Shown here in pieces: positions 43,548-55,440 of a stretch of DNA of 64,000 nucleotides (position 1 is the stretch's first letter; the number at the start of each line of letters is the position of its first letter). The translations under genes and the position numbers were made by a program. Source of the DNA: Platerodrilus igneus (Eukaryota; Arthropoda; Insecta; Coleoptera; Lycidae); contig JARFIW010001670.1 of NCBI GenBank assembly GCA_036346225.1, positions 6,014,001 to 6,078,000 on the forward strand. The letters run 5' to 3'. The notes beneath the pieces are model-generated. The model saw nothing but the letters and a program-made list of their open reading frames with translations, made no database searches and was not told the origin of the DNA.

Positions 43548-44020
43548 CGCAAAAGTAAGGCTCGGTGTCGTACTTTAAGAGTTTTTCAATCTCTGTTTAT
43601 GCGTTTTTGCTGAAAGCTTGGGACTCAATTGTTTGCATAAAATATTAGCCTTTTAATTTCGGGCAAGCGCGATGCCGAGTATGAAATATTGGAAGGTCTT
43701 TGGCTTTTCATCGTTTATAAATTGAAATTTGAAGGCACCTTACAAAGTTGCATGGTCGTTGAAAGTTTTTCAATGTTGGCGTTAGTTCAAGCGTGGAAAG
43801 GTTTGAATTCCATTAATTTTCCAGCAATTCACAATTGAGGACCAGCATTTCTTGAAATAATGGTCATGTTGTACCAATTTATGGTGTGAGAGTGACACTA
43901 ATTAAGACTAAACTATATAATGAATAAAGATCCTAATTTCTAGACACAAGACGACGGCTGTAGATTTAACATTTTTATCTGAAGCTTAAGATTTTTATAT
44001 TCATCATTAAAAGCAATCTA
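43548..44020 (+). repeat. Dispersed repeat X, copy 2
   Basis: Matches 56,980-57,490 through nearly its whole length and 34,041-34,265 in its first 220 bp. Landmarks: GTCGTACTTTAAGAG, GAAAGCTTGGGACTCAATTG, GGGCAAGCGCGATGCC, AATAATGGTCATG and ACTAATTAAGACTA. There is no open frame or terminal inverted repeat; the family is unknown to me. Confidence 0.85.
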
Positions 44021-45838
44021 ACTTATATTACTACTTAGTAATTTTGTACCTTTTAATAGCTTCAGTTGTATGTCATGATTCGTGATGTAAAAGGAAACAT
44101 TGCCAAGGTAATATTTGCGAAAATTACGTAAATTACCTTCATATTCGCCTGTCTAAAAGCGTCGGCGTAGTTTATTTTCAAATAACCAAAGAATATTCGC
44201 GGTAACTTTCAGGAGAACATTCGTGGTAACTTACATGAGAATAATCATTAAAAATATTACGTCATTTTGGTAAGTTATTTACAAGGTCAAAAGCATGAGT
44301 TCTGTCATCCTGTACAATAACGATGAAACGATTGCCAAGTTTGGTAAAAAACGCGAAAACAATACTTGTTTGAATAAATCCATAAACAGGTTACTGTCAT
44401 TCTAGGTAATTTGATGAATTATTGAATAGGACTGTGCTTTTTAAAGACTTTTTGTAAAACAAAATATATACGAATTATATGGTGGGCTGTGAAAGCTAAA
44501 AATAACATTCCTAATTTTTCGTTAAATTTAATGTCCATAAATCACTACTTAAACGTTCGTTGTTATTGTTTATTGGGGTTGTATCTCTTTATGAGTCCAG
44601 CCAGATGTTTAAAATTGTACCCGGTATGATTCACAACTTCATAGAAATATTTGAACTGATGCTTAAGAAAGGGCCGTTTATTGATATTTACGCATAAAAA
44701 AACGACTTAAAATTTAAACTGATGTTTTTAAAAATATCTGCATGAATAAGTGTAAAGTAAAGAGGTGACACACGACAGAAAGTGTATTTGCGCGAAACCA
44801 AATTTAATTTTTCTAATCAACAAGTCACTGTATTCAATAAAGTTATGAATCACCTACGTTAACCGATGTTTAAAAGACGTACTTAAGTAACGTATATGCA
44901 ATAGCACAATTTCTTAAAAATTTGAAATTTTAAACAAGTGCTTATGAAATACGTATACTTAAGTACTTAAATTAAGGTAGCTACTCACCAATTTTGCTTA
45001 CACAAGGTGTTGAAAATGCCCTCTATTTTGTTAAATACACAAACGTGCTCTTTTGTGATACTTTTGTAGAACACAAATGTGTTCACGTAACTGCCCCGCA
45101 TTTTCGCATTAACGTCACACTATATCTCTTACGGCACCCCACAAAACAAACAAACTAAACTCTTATCCTATTAATAACACTAACTTTAAATAACCACAAA
45201 AGCTATTTTAAATGAGGATCTAAAATATTCCAACATTGCACTTAAGCACACCGTTCGTTGGCTTAAGATAACATAATACTACTATAGATGTTGCGATTTA
45301 AGAGTCATAAAGTTATGCTAATGACATGTTTTAATAAATACACGAGGTAGGTCATCAATGTAATTTAATTATTCTCAATGCATTTCTTTGTATCAGCATA
45401 GCTTATTGTAGTGTAGTTAAAATTAATAAGCGATATCTTCTGATTGTCTATCAATTATCACAGAACTGACCTAACATCGCTTTTTGCAATTGAATACTTA
45501 CAGCTTGTGGTGAATATTGAATTGCTTCTTTATTACAACTAAATTAAAACGACGAAAATATTTACAAAACTGGTGAGAACAACATGTTTGAGAATTCAAG
45601 AAAATAAAGGACATTTTAAACACTTTAGTAAAGAGTCAGAAGTAGTGAGTTCGCTATCTTGATTTATAAGTTTGTAAGTACACACATTTCTATAAATATC
45701 TGTTTAAAGTTTTTAATTTGTAAGAAATAGTGCTTTTGTATAAACATTACTCCTGCGGATCGATATAAGGAAACATAAAAAAGAGGTTGTAATAGGTGAA
45801 GATTTTTACGCTTGTGCGAATCGAAATTCTAGGATAAA
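44021..45838. other. AT-rich stretch, no gene recognised
   Basis: About 1.8 kb without coding similarity, RNA gene or repeat structure that I can support. Confidence 0.5.
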
Positions 45839-47095
45839 AGAAAAATAATAATGTCGGAATGGCTATGCAAGGGGAAATAAAATAGTCGTTAATCAAGGCA
45901 ATGTCCCAACGTTTATAAGAAGGGTATGCAATTCATATACAGACGTGACATTTTGCACAGAGAGAATAGCCCAGAAAATAAAAAAATGTAGGGTACTTGA
46001 AGAAGGAAACCTAAGCTATCATCAGCGTATTGTGTTTGAAATAAGAGGAACAGTGAACCCAAATAACAGACACACAAGTAAAGGTCGGAGGGTTACAAAG
46101 AAAAATATTGACAAAATGGCAAAAGAGATGGGCCATCTCCTGAGAAACAAAAGCAGGAAAATATCGCAGGTTGAAGATTTAATAAATCTGATACCGGACG
46201 CATGTAATAAAGTCTTTGTGCAGAAGAAGGGCATAAAAGGTAGACAGCCTATATACTGATGGACCACAGAGGTCGCAGATAAAGTATAAGAATTATACAA
46301 ACCAGAAGAAAAATAGTCAGAGAAAACAAAAAGAACGCTGTAACGAACAAATCAAGAAAAGATACCTTGGTGAAATAAAATGCGGAAGTACACACTGAAG
46401 AATGATACTTTTAGAGAAAAACCTGGAAACAACTATTATAAGAGCTAGACTCAGATATCTGGAGGAAAGGATGCTGGATAGTAGCAACAAAAATCAAAAC
46501 TTTTCCACAAATAAACATGTCCGACGATCGACAACTAGAAATAGTTACAACCCTTTTTCCAGACTACGCGGTCATAAAATGGAATAGGCTACCGATAGAC
46601 AGGGAAAGAATACCATTATTAACTAAAAAGGAACTGCTGGAAGCTGCTTCACAAATCAAGGATAGAAAAGCTCCGGGACCAAACAGAATATCGCCCGAAA
46701 TAGTAAAAGTGCTAGTCGCAGCACACATTCAGCTGTGCCTAGACGTGTTAAATAGAACAGTAGTAAAAGAATCCTTCCCACAAGAGCGGAAAACGGCAAG
46801 GTTGGTGCTGATCGAGAAGCATACAACAGGACAGAATAACAAGACCTACAGACCGATAAACCTGCTAAACGTACCGGGCGAACTACTGGAGAGACTGATC
46901 CTGGGCAGATACAAGAGCGAGATAGAAAGGACTGGGGGTTAGCAAAAAAGCAGCACGGCTTCAGAGAAGGAGGTCTACAATAAGTGCATTGGAACGCGTA
47001 ACAGGTATCGCTGACACAGCTAAACAGCGGAAAAACAGGAAGCGATGTGCAATGATAACTGTGAACATCCAAAATTCGTTTAATTCGGCACCACT
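45839..47095 (+). mobile_element. R1-like LINE fragment (endonuclease end to RT palm)
   Basis: A plus-strand fragment truncated at both ends. It covers the endonuclease C-terminus, linker and RT N-terminal half, and breaks near 47,095 just after RT motif A. It shares about 300 bp with 34,266-34,590. It then abuts the RTE-1 3' end of the duplicated block. Confidence 0.8.
45945..47090 (+). pseudogene. R1-like ORF2 remnant: endonuclease C-terminus and RT N-terminus
   Basis: Piece 45,945-46,259 (preceded in frame by VVNQGNVPTFIRRVCNSYTD) is the endonuclease end. The usual SDH catalytic triplet reads S-Y-H in NLSYHQRIVFEIRG. The linker, with stops, spans about 46,260-46,510. Piece 46,517-46,942 has TLFPDYAVIKW, KAPGPNRISPEIVK, ARLVLIEKHTTG and YRPINLLNVPGELLERL: the RT fingers. 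After a stop near 46,940, another frame reaches ALERVTGIADTAKQ and TVNIQNSFNSAP, which is RT motif A with its catalytic Asp changed to Asn. Inactive. Confidence 0.8.
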
Positions 47096-47102
47096 ATGTG
47101 TG

Positions 47103-48544
47103 TAGTTGTTTATAATAAAAATCAGGTTCAAGTGCAATTACTTTTTGTCATTAGGGTTTCCGTCTTCGAACTGGTTAGACGCGTACCTTCACTGATTTCT
47201 ATTCTGAGCTAGCCAACACAGCTCCCCGAAACTTATCTTTTATTAAAAGAATTAAAATGTTTATCACGTGCGCGGGATTTTCACTTTTATTGAAAAATTA
47301 AAATAATTGGTTGTCTAAGAATTTAGATAAAACACAAGCATTAAATAATAAATGTCTTTAGAAATAAAAAATTTACAACAAATATTCAAATGTTCGACCA
47401 CCTGTTTGAATGCATAAACGACACCGCTTCAAAATGTTGCGCTTTAAAAACCTGAATGCCTGGCGATTTCTTCTTAGTATAACTGCAGCTTGTTGAATTT
47501 TTCTACAAAGGTCTTCGTTTGCAATGTTTGTAATAAAGACCATGTTTTTAAAATTCACCCTGTAGAAAAACGACTCATCGCACCATAAAATATTATCAAA
47601 GAAGTGCGTATCGTCTTGGTGTAGGCGAAGCATTTCGCGACAAAACGGGTAATTTTCACGTAATTCGCATAATTTTCAGGTACCAGAGCTTGCACAGGTT
47701 GCACATGATAGGGATGTGAGTTATTTCTGCGCAACATTCTATGCACAGTAGTGCGACTGATGCCGGTAAAACAACATTGTCTTGTTTCACAATAGTCTAA
47801 TTTTATACTTATTTCCAACATGCGTAATCGTGCTATTCATCATATCCATAGGTCGCCGCTTTTTCTTTAATGGTATATTATATGGAGGTGCCTTGACACC
47901 TAAATCTTCTAAGGAGGAAAATTGTTTCATCCTTTTATGCAAGGTCTTTTCTTGTCGTGTCAAGGATTCCAGCATCACCTATATTATGAATGCAATTGCG
48001 ACTCACCGCTTTTTTATGTAGTAAGTTTCGTCCAGCCTAATGCACATCGTGCGGCTATATGTTCTCCTATAATATTCATTTTTGCTGCTGTTGGCATAAC
48101 AGTGGTCTAGTTGTTCACACCAATCAGCATCTTCCACACTAAACTCTGGTAAGACTTCACGGCATTCCATTTAGGTAAGTATATGGACTACAACATAACT
48201 TATAATAGAGTGCCTGTGCTGATACGCTCAGAGTCTTTACGGTTTGTACAACGTGAAATATAAGCTCTCGGAATTTTCAAACTTACTACTAATTCTAAGT
48301 GAGATGCACATCGATACAGTGTTCCCGGTCATTAGTGTATCGGATACAATTAACTGATTTAAAGTTTGTAGCATTTAGCTCCCTTGTGAGATCAACGAAG
48401 GTGCCAGATGACCCTTTGTCAAGAAACACGTCAATTTTTTTTGTAAAATCTCCATTTCTTAGTAGCACAACCTATCACTATCGATTTTGTGCGCATAATT
48501 TAGAACCATTTGTGCTTTTGGATCTTCATCAACTTTCTGATTGA
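47103..48544. repeat. Duplicated block, right copy
   Basis: Same-orientation copy of 40,563-42,346, with about 370 bp missing at about 47,548 and further small indels. It contains the RTE-1 3' end (47,103-47,240, minus), a transposase remnant and a Bel-Pao fragment. On its right, the Bel-Pao sequence continues beyond the duplicated part. Confidence 0.9.
47370..47990 (-). pseudogene. Mariner-superfamily transposase, duplicated copy R (internal deletion)
   Basis: Piece 47,821-47,555 has CETRQCCFTGISRTTVHRML and HPYHVQPVQ. Piece 47,633-47,373 has MLRLHQDDTHFFDNILWCDE (first catalytic Asp), then jumps into the C-terminal part (TNIANEDLCRKIQQAAV). The second and third Asp blocks present in copy L are deleted. 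47,978-47,787 parallels the upstream piece in copy L (KQFSSLEDLGVKAP.YNIPL). Confidence 0.8.
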
Positions 48545-50100
48545 GATCCAATGGAATGCTCACATATTGCATCAAAGTATGATGCCTTCCTCGACAGTCA
48601 TCAACTTGACAGCGTAAACCTGCCCTGCATCTATATGGGGGGCTTGCAATAGTGCTTCTTAAGAAACTCCTACAAACATCATTGCCGTCGATTAGGTTTC
48701 ATCTGTTTTGGTTGTTCATTTTTAGAAATGTCGAGCACTAGGCCAGTACTTTACATGTATCTCCATATCCAAGACATTTTACTTTATTTGGCGACCAACT
48801 ACCAGCTGTTTTATGGAGGTTGTTGCAAGCAATTTTACTCAAGTGACTTGAGATATTTTTTCCGTTCTCACTACTTCCTACCTTTATTTTATTTACTGGT
48901 AAGTTAGATACACTTATTGTTGAATTGACAAAGCATATCTTATTCATTAATTGATCCAACCAATTTACAAAGGTATTCAAATCATATATAGTCTGCCCAT
49001 TTGAATTTGATAGAATGCAGAAGTTTGTTTGTCCACTAGTTCTTACAAAATCATTCAATCATTTAAATGATCTGTCATGCATGTAGAGTTCATTACACCC
49101 CACGGATTTTATACGGAGGTAGCAAATCGAAGTAAAGTTTCAAGCATATCTATCCACTGAGGCACAGGATATGGGCGAATTTGTTTTCAATATGCTCTTA
49201 ACAATTGACTCGGTAGTGCAAACATGCGTTTCAATGTGGAAATTATACGTGAAACACATTCGGGTGAATACATCAAACATTCGACCCATTTTCTAGCAAC
49301 ACCTATAATGCTCTTCTATAGTTTTGCTAGGTTTTCTTGATTATTAAAGGCGTATACATACATCCGAACTATGCTCATACGCTGCCAGGAAGGCTGGTCA
49401 TTCTTCAGGTCTTCGTGCAATGACAGGTGACTCTCTGCCGATCGACTGTCTAACTGACTATTGGTGCATGCTTAAGGGGTCACTGGGTGCGTGTGCGTCT
49501 ACCCTTATATGGTCTGACTGCAAATGTCTTTGGCGATTTATCAAATTTGGATACAACTTTACTAAAAGTAAGTCTTTCTCAAAAAGTGCTTGGTCTGATT
49601 TTTCTTCCTCCAGTTGCAAAGTTTCGTCCAGAAGAGTTTGCTCTTGCAATAATAATTCTTTACGTTGCCCGATTATATCTAGTTTTTAAGCACTAAAGAG
49701 CTTTTGCCACTATGTTTTGAAAAGCTAGTTTTTTGGAGGCAACAGATATTGCTATAGAATCGTTTTTTTCAGTCATTGGTTGACCTGAGTCGTTTTCTCT
49801 TAACACCATATTCATTTTCTATGAAACACAAGTTCTACAGTACCATTCAGCAGATTGATCTTCTTTTTCTGTGAAACGTACACATTCTAAGTGATACCAA
49901 ACTTCACAATCTTCACTGTCACATTGTATTATTTTCCGGTTATTTGGTGCTTCACATAATAGACAATGTTTATCTAGCATTTTATTTTGGATGTAGATTG
50001 TATTTGAGGAAGTAGAGAAATATTCAATTCCAAGAGACACGAGAAACTGATTTACAGCTAATCCAAATTTATTACTCTTTTTAACCAATTTTAAAATAAA
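48000..50100 (-). mobile_element. Bel-Pao element fragment: PHD finger, gag, zinc motif, protease
   Basis: Right to left, in several frames: a PHD-finger-like N-terminus (50,088-49,819); a Glu/Leu-rich coiled segment (49,649-49,458); a gag core piece (49,058-48,738; STISVSNLPVNKIK.. then CNNLHKTAGSWSP); a Cys/His block CQVDDCRGRHHTL (about 48,610-48,565), typical of the Bel-Pao gag end; and the protease block with D-K-G (about 48,430), then the downstream blocks shared with 41,831-42,330. No RT or integrase remains, and no LTR was recognised. Confidence 0.65.
49819..50088 (-). pseudogene. PHD-finger-like N-terminus of the Bel-Pao polyprotein
   Basis: The 89-codon frame ends in a compact Cys4-His-Cys3 pattern: C-L-L-C, then Q-C-D, D-C, W-Y-H-L-E-C, and W-Y-C-R-T-C at the end. 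That spacing and the aromatic residue two before His-Leu-Glu-Cys are those of PHD fingers, which bind histone tails. From memory, several insect Bel-Pao gag proteins start with such a finger, which may guide the particle or integration complex to chromatin. It lies upstream of the gag remains in the same orientation. A separate host PHD gene exon is possible but less likely here. Confidence 0.6.
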
Positions 50101-50873
50101 GATTCAGCCCACAACAAAAAGAGGGGACTCTTAATTGGTATTATGAAAGTGATTGTGCTCAAATGCAGTATTCTTTTACTAAATAAAGTATTCTTATAAT
50201 TTATTTTATTTCACCGGTCTCCACTAACACTCTCGCCTCCCCCGTTTTTTTTTGTTTAATATTTTACTGTAATATTTAACAGCAATCATATTTTTGAAAC
50301 CAACAACCGTGAAACTGGAAAATGTAAAACCTTTAAAATCTGGATCACTGTATTCATTGTCAAATGCTTATGGAGCAATTGGAATAGTTAAACACCAAAG
50401 AATTCTTTTAAATATTTATAAGGCCTCCATAGTTTTACGCGTTTTTCTTCCTCTATTGCCCTAACAAACAATAGGAATATAAGATTGTAACAATTTTTTC
50501 TGACGCTTATAGAAGCTTATAATTTTTAAATATAAAATACACTGCATTGTTTATTCAAATAAACAATTAATTTCACAACTTTAATAAATGTTCAGATCAA
50601 TACCGTATAGTCCAATCACGAATAATATATTAATTAATAATAATATTGGCTCTATTTGTAAACGTTGGTCATTTGAACTGCATTTCCAATGTCAGACGAT
50701 TTTTGTGCCTTGTGCGCATTCCGTCGACGGCAAGTCTGGCTGGACCACTTGCTTCAGTTAGAAGCACCATGAAGCTCAATAAGGTCTGGGCTAGCAATCT
50801 ACGCATCGCCATAAACGTGACAGCATAATCAAGTGCTGAATTCACTCGACTTTTGTTTGTTTCTGATAATGCG
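50101..50873. other. No gene recognised
   Basis: AT-rich sequence. A 69-codon minus frame (50,878-50,669) and a 60-codon plus frame (50,646-50,828) lack recognisable motifs. Confidence 0.45.
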
Positions 50874-50957
50874 CTCACCGATTAATTTTTGATCTCGATA
50901 ACTCACCGAGTAATTTTAGATCTCGATAGCTCACCGATTAATTTTTAATCTCGCTAA
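50874..50957 (+). repeat. 28-bp minisatellite, three units
   Basis: CTCACCG starts at 50,874, 50,902 and 50,930, with a decayed fourth start (TTCACAG) at 50,958: an exact 28-bp period. Unit core: CTCACCGATTAATTTTTGAT followed by CTCGATAA. Confidence 0.9.
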
Positions 50958-50960
50958 TTC

Positions 50961-52090
50961 ACAGTTTATAAAGTTACGAATTTACTGTTTACATAGCAAG
51001 TTTTAATTTCTCAGTTTACCGTTAGGTAATCTCGCTTTAAGATAAGTTAAAGAAGAGTCAAAAATGATGCACATGCAATAGCTCGTTTTATGGAATGATT
51101 ATATCTTTCGATTTACTTTGATGGATTGCACAAGTTGATGAAAATGGTTTTCTATAATGGTCCAGCATAATACGCTGTAATTCACTTAATTCATCATCAG
51201 TTCAAAAGAAGAAGCTCAAGCTTACGCTTTTGTATAGTGCAGATGTGGAAAGTTTGCTGACGTCACTTGTTTGTTCAAGAATCGCAGGTTAACACATGTG
51301 GTCTCAACAAGGTATTTGTTGCAATGAAGTTTCAAAGTACAACCAGTTGCTAAAGTAAGCGTTAGCCTAAGGACTTGACCAGACAACAGTTGTTCCGAAT
51401 AACTTGATTACTGCAAATAATTAATATTATCAATTTACTTATTTAATCCGGAAAAGTATTTCATTCAAGTTCAGTAATACATAAAGTAATTATGAGAACT
51501 AATTTTATTTAGCATTGAATATATAACAAATATTTGTAAACCAAGGTAAACAGATCTGTGCATTTTGGGTATTTAAAAACTTTACGGTCATATTTAATTC
51601 ATTGTTGACATTATCAAAATTCTCATAATTAAATATCTAAGTCTAAAAGATTAGACCACGTTTTTATTGTACATTTTTGTATATAAATTTTACAACAGAA
51701 GGAGGCAAATTTAATTAAAGGACTATCATTTGATTTAATTGAACAACTGTTTTATTTTGGGCAAGTAAATATATTCCCTTTTATAAAGAATAAAGTTGTT
51801 GGTTGTCATACAATAAGGAAGTACTAAACAGTGCTTTCAAGAAGCTTGATATTTAAATTCCCTTTTGCTATTTATGTTTAAATTATATAATAACTACTCA
51901 TCTTCTTTATTGTATATGGTAGCAAGAGTGTATTTCTTGCGTCCTTCGTTATTATAATAACATTGCTTTCTTTCAGATTCTGCGTGAGCTACATATCTCC
52001 CAAATCAATATATGTATAATTAAATAGAAATTATTAAGAAACTTAAGTTAGATGCAACATTGTAATTCAAGGATAAATAAAGAAAAGGTT
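50961..52090. other. AT-rich stretch, no gene recognised
   Basis: No coding similarity or repeats seen before the LTR at 52,091. Confidence 0.5.
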
Positions 52091-52523
52091 AATAAAAATT
52101 CACACGCAAGTTGTGAGAACGGATGTAAATACAATGTATTCTAGACGTAAGTGATACTGCAGGTGCAGGTCTCAAACGGTTATAAAAACTGCAATACTAG
52201 AATTAAGATTGGTACTTTGTATTATATAAATTGAATAAAGAAATAAGCAGACAGGAGGTCTGCAGTTCCCACAGAAATGTGAGGGGCAGGGACAACATAA
52301 ATATCCCGGGAGCCCCAAATCACTCAGTCAATCTTGAGCCTCACAGCTTTTACATTGTTAGTTAATTTAATTTAACTTCAATTATTAGTAATTTTGACTT
52401 AGATTAATTTTAAATAGTTTGTCAAAATTCCACATGTAATTTCTGAATAAATTAATATTTGTTACAAGAAGTTTTGGAAGAAGACTTTTTAAAAAGGCAG
52501 CTCTCAAGGCCCAGAGCGTAACT
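52091..52523 (+). repeat. 5' LTR
   Basis: Two start points are possible: the homology with the 3' LTR begins at AATAAAAATTCAC (52,091), while the terminal-repeat look AGTTGTGAGAACGG begins near 52,108. The end is CGTAACT (52,523), as in two other copies. A TATATAAAT box-like stretch (about 52,223) and AATAAA at 52,234-52,239 fit promoter and polyadenylation roles. Confidence 0.8.
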
Positions 52524-52540
52524 GGTGCAGTTGGTAGGAT
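52523..52540 (+). promoter_or_regulatory. Primer-binding site
   Basis: TGGTGCAGTTGGTAGGAT directly follows the 5' LTR. It starts with TGG, complementary to a tRNA CCA end, and is close to the site (TGGCGCAGTCG-type) used by 17.6/297-like elements. The 3' LTR is not followed by it. Confidence 0.65.
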
Positions 52541-53763
52541 CCAGAAAGGCACTAAGAATACAAAAATCGGAGAACTGGTGACCAAGAATTTCAATTTCCA
52601 ATCTGGAAGAACCAAATTTGGACAAGGTACAAAATTCGACCGAGCACAAAGAAATAAACGTGGACAAAGGTACAAAAATCGACCGAGCCCAAAGAAAGAA
52701 AACAGATGAAACCGACAATGAAAATTATGTAAGTTTATTTATCCTAAACAATTTATTCTTTTTAATTTATTGATTCTAGCTAGTAAGAGATTTTTATGTA
52801 CAGAAATTTTTCTAATTATTATTATCGCAATTTGTACCATTTATGAAAAAAATCTACTAGGAGAAATTATTTTTAACAAAAGAACTGAAAAGACGCATTT
52901 ATATGCCCAAATTATTACGAATTATTAATATAAAACAAAACGATTTAATTCTGCAAAACTGAAGTTAATGTATAAATAAGACGCAATTCTTATTATAGCA
53001 ATTAATTACGGAAACAATTTATCCAAACTCAACGTTCATCAAATTCTATAAATTAAACACTTTAGTGTTTCATTGTAGAACTAACCTTGTAATTTATTTT
53101 AAATTAACTATGCGTGTAAATTTATAACGATATTCTCATACAATTGTTACCGGAAACCATTACTGGAATAAAAAATCATTCAGAAAATCCAACTCTATAA
53201 AGTTGTAATTAAATATTTTTAGAACAAAAGTATCTAATTATAGAGAAGCATTTATGCAACTTAATGTAACAAAACGACGTACTTATCATCGAGACTGAAA
53301 TAACATCATTCACGAAACTTAAAACTATGTAATTAGACAATTCAAAGTGACGAACTGTATAATTATAAAGGAAGCATTTACGCACTTTTAATGCAAAACC
53401 TGACGAGATAATTATAGCGAGCACTTAATTACTTAGCAGGACTGAAATAAAAGCGTACAAATTATAACGCAATTATTGCAAAAGACTATTACCCACATAA
53501 AACCTCTCATAAAAATAAAACTCGCAAAAACTGTAACATCTGCGAAGTATAAAGATAAATTCAAGACTACAGCAATTGATTAGCCATTACCAAACAAAAA
53601 TTCCTTAATGTAATTATATAACACCGTATAACTACAGATAAAATATAAGTAAAACGATTCTTTAAATAAACCAATACAAACCAAACCAAAAAATAAATCT
53701 CAATTTATACAAAAACTTGATATTAATTAAAACTGAAAGCAACCATTAATTATTAGAACAACC
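52541..53763 (+). other. LTR element leader before gag
   Basis: AT-rich, with many stops and no gene. A block with AGCATTTATGC and AAAACGACG (about 53,225-53,283) recurs imperfectly at about 53,350-53,412 (AAGCATTTACGC, AAAACCTGACG), suggesting an old 120-bp tandem duplication. Confidence 0.6.
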
Positions 53764-54630
53764 ATGAGTTCAGACATGAAGATTTATCTTGAGAGTATTT
53801 CCCAATATAACGGAGACGAAGCACTATCAGGAAACTTCATTACCGCGTGCAAAATATTTTTAAAGACCTTTTATAAACCAGTTCTACTTTTATGCCTAAT
53901 AATAAGTGAACTGACCGGAAGGGCACTAACGCTAATTGCCAGCGGAGATAATCTTGAACAATGGGAAGACTTTAAATGCATACTAATTGCATATCTTAGC
54001 AACCAACGCAACATCAAATGTCTAATCTGCGACCTAATAAACCTTAGAATGGAAAGTAACCAATCACCATATCAATTCGGAATGAAATGTCAAGACATAC
54101 GAAGTTTAATTCGGACAAAATTAAAAATTGAAGAACCCGACCAAAATATCCGACTATTAAAGACAAAATTGTACGTCGAAATAGCATTAGATACCTACAT
54201 AAACACACTACCTGCACGGTTATCAGACAAAATAAGATTCCAACATACCCAAAATTTAGAAGAGGCAATGAATATGATTATAGAAGTAGAAAACGTTATG
54301 TATTACCGAAATAGACTATATAACTCCAACGCAAATAAAAGCTATTCACCGATAAAAACCATACAAACCGCGAGACAAATATCTACACAACCAAAATTTA
54401 CACCATTTAACGCACAAACGAATCACCCGCAAATTAACAACCCAAATTTTAATAACACAAATTTCAACAATCATTGTAAACAATTTCCAAGACCAACATT
54501 TAACTCAAATTATACAAATCCCACATTCACACCAAGATTCAACCAACACGCAAACCAGCCAAGACAAGCATTCGGCGCAAACCCCATCAGAAACACATCG
54601 ACAATAAATAACAGTAACAACCCTAACTAA
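53764..54630 (+). CDS. gag: gag-like protein of the LTR element
   Basis: 288 codons, open, starting at ATG (ACAACCATGAGT context). The N-terminal two-thirds is a helical capsid-like region (FKCILIAYLSNQRNIKCLIC.. LRMESNQSPYQFGMKC .. LDTYINTLPARLSDKIRF .. LEEAMNMIIEVEN), matching the retrotransposon gag (Retrotrans_gag/gypsy-type) layout. The C-terminal third is Asn/Pro/Phe-rich (repeated FN-NPNF-N units) without a CCHC knuckle, as in 17.6/297-type gag. It would form the particle around element RNA in the cytoplasm. A stop at 54,630 is followed by another open stretch, so the original may have been longer. Confidence 0.75.
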   Translation: MSSDMKIYLESISQYNGDEALSGNFITACKIFLKTFYKPVLLLCLIISELTGRALTLIASGDNLEQWEDFKCILIAYLSNQRNIKCLICDLINLRMESNQSPYQFGMKCQDIRSLIRTKLKIEEPDQNIRLLKTKLYVEIALDTYINTLPARLSDKIRFQHTQNLEEAMNMIIEVENVMYYRNRLYNSNANKSYSPIKTIQTARQISTQPKFTPFNAQTNHPQINNPNFNNTNFNNHCKQFPRPTFNSNYTNPTFTPRFNQHANQPRQAFGANPIRNTSTINNSNNPN

Positions 54631-54652
54631 CAGTTATTACAAACCAACTCCT

Positions 54653-55440
54653 ATGGAGACTTCATCTGGTCACATCAGACAAAATACAAAAATATCACAA
54701 GTCAAACCCAATTATAATCAAAAACGAAACTTTACTTCCGAAGAACTATTCCACCAAGAAGTGGAAGACTTTAATAAGGACAGGAATAATTACACAAACT
54801 CCAGTAGAGACGATGAACCAAATCATTTAGAAAACTACGAACGTGACGACCCATGTGAAAATTACGAAGAGTACGACGAGAAGAATGCGTGCTCAAATTT
54901 TCAGTTAGATCGATTTATAAACAACCAAACATAATTAATTTAAATAATATCAATCAACAAATATTGCCTTACATAGAAATATCACACGCAGAACTTAAAT
55001 TACTAATTGATACCGGATCTTGAAAAACACTAATTAGCCCCCGAACCGTAAAAAACATTATTTAGATTTTGTAGAAAGAAAACCCTTTAAAATTAAAACA
55101 GCTCATAAAACAACACTACATCAATTCATAGCGAACATACCCTTGCCAAAAACTTTCAATGTAAGAATGAAACATAAATTTTGCATTTTTGAATTTAACG
55201 ACAAATACGACGGACTAATAGGAATGGATCTTTTAAGAAAACTAGGAGCAAACATTGACATAAATAACCGCTTATTAACAACAAAACACGGGCAAATCCC
55301 CAATAAATTCCAAAATAGTAATACCCAAACCGAGCAAAAATACATGATAGAACCCCGGACAGAGAAGCAAAGTAAAATTATAGTTAATTCAAAAAGCGAC
55401 GTAGACATTATAAGTCACATGTCATTCCAACCCTGAGTAG
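54653..55440 (+). pseudogene. gag end and pol protease region, broken
   Basis: 54,653-54,934 is a polar, acidic stretch (DDEPNHLENYERDDPCENYE) linking gag to pol. After a shift, the retroviral-type aspartic protease reads ELKLLIDTGS (about 54,990-55,020), with the D-T-G triad intact but a stop immediately after it (55,021-55,023). It continues in another frame with YDGLIGMDLLRKLGANIDIN (55,207-55,265), the second conserved protease block. A further stop lies at 55,435. The protease would process the gag-pol polyprotein. Confidence 0.75.
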
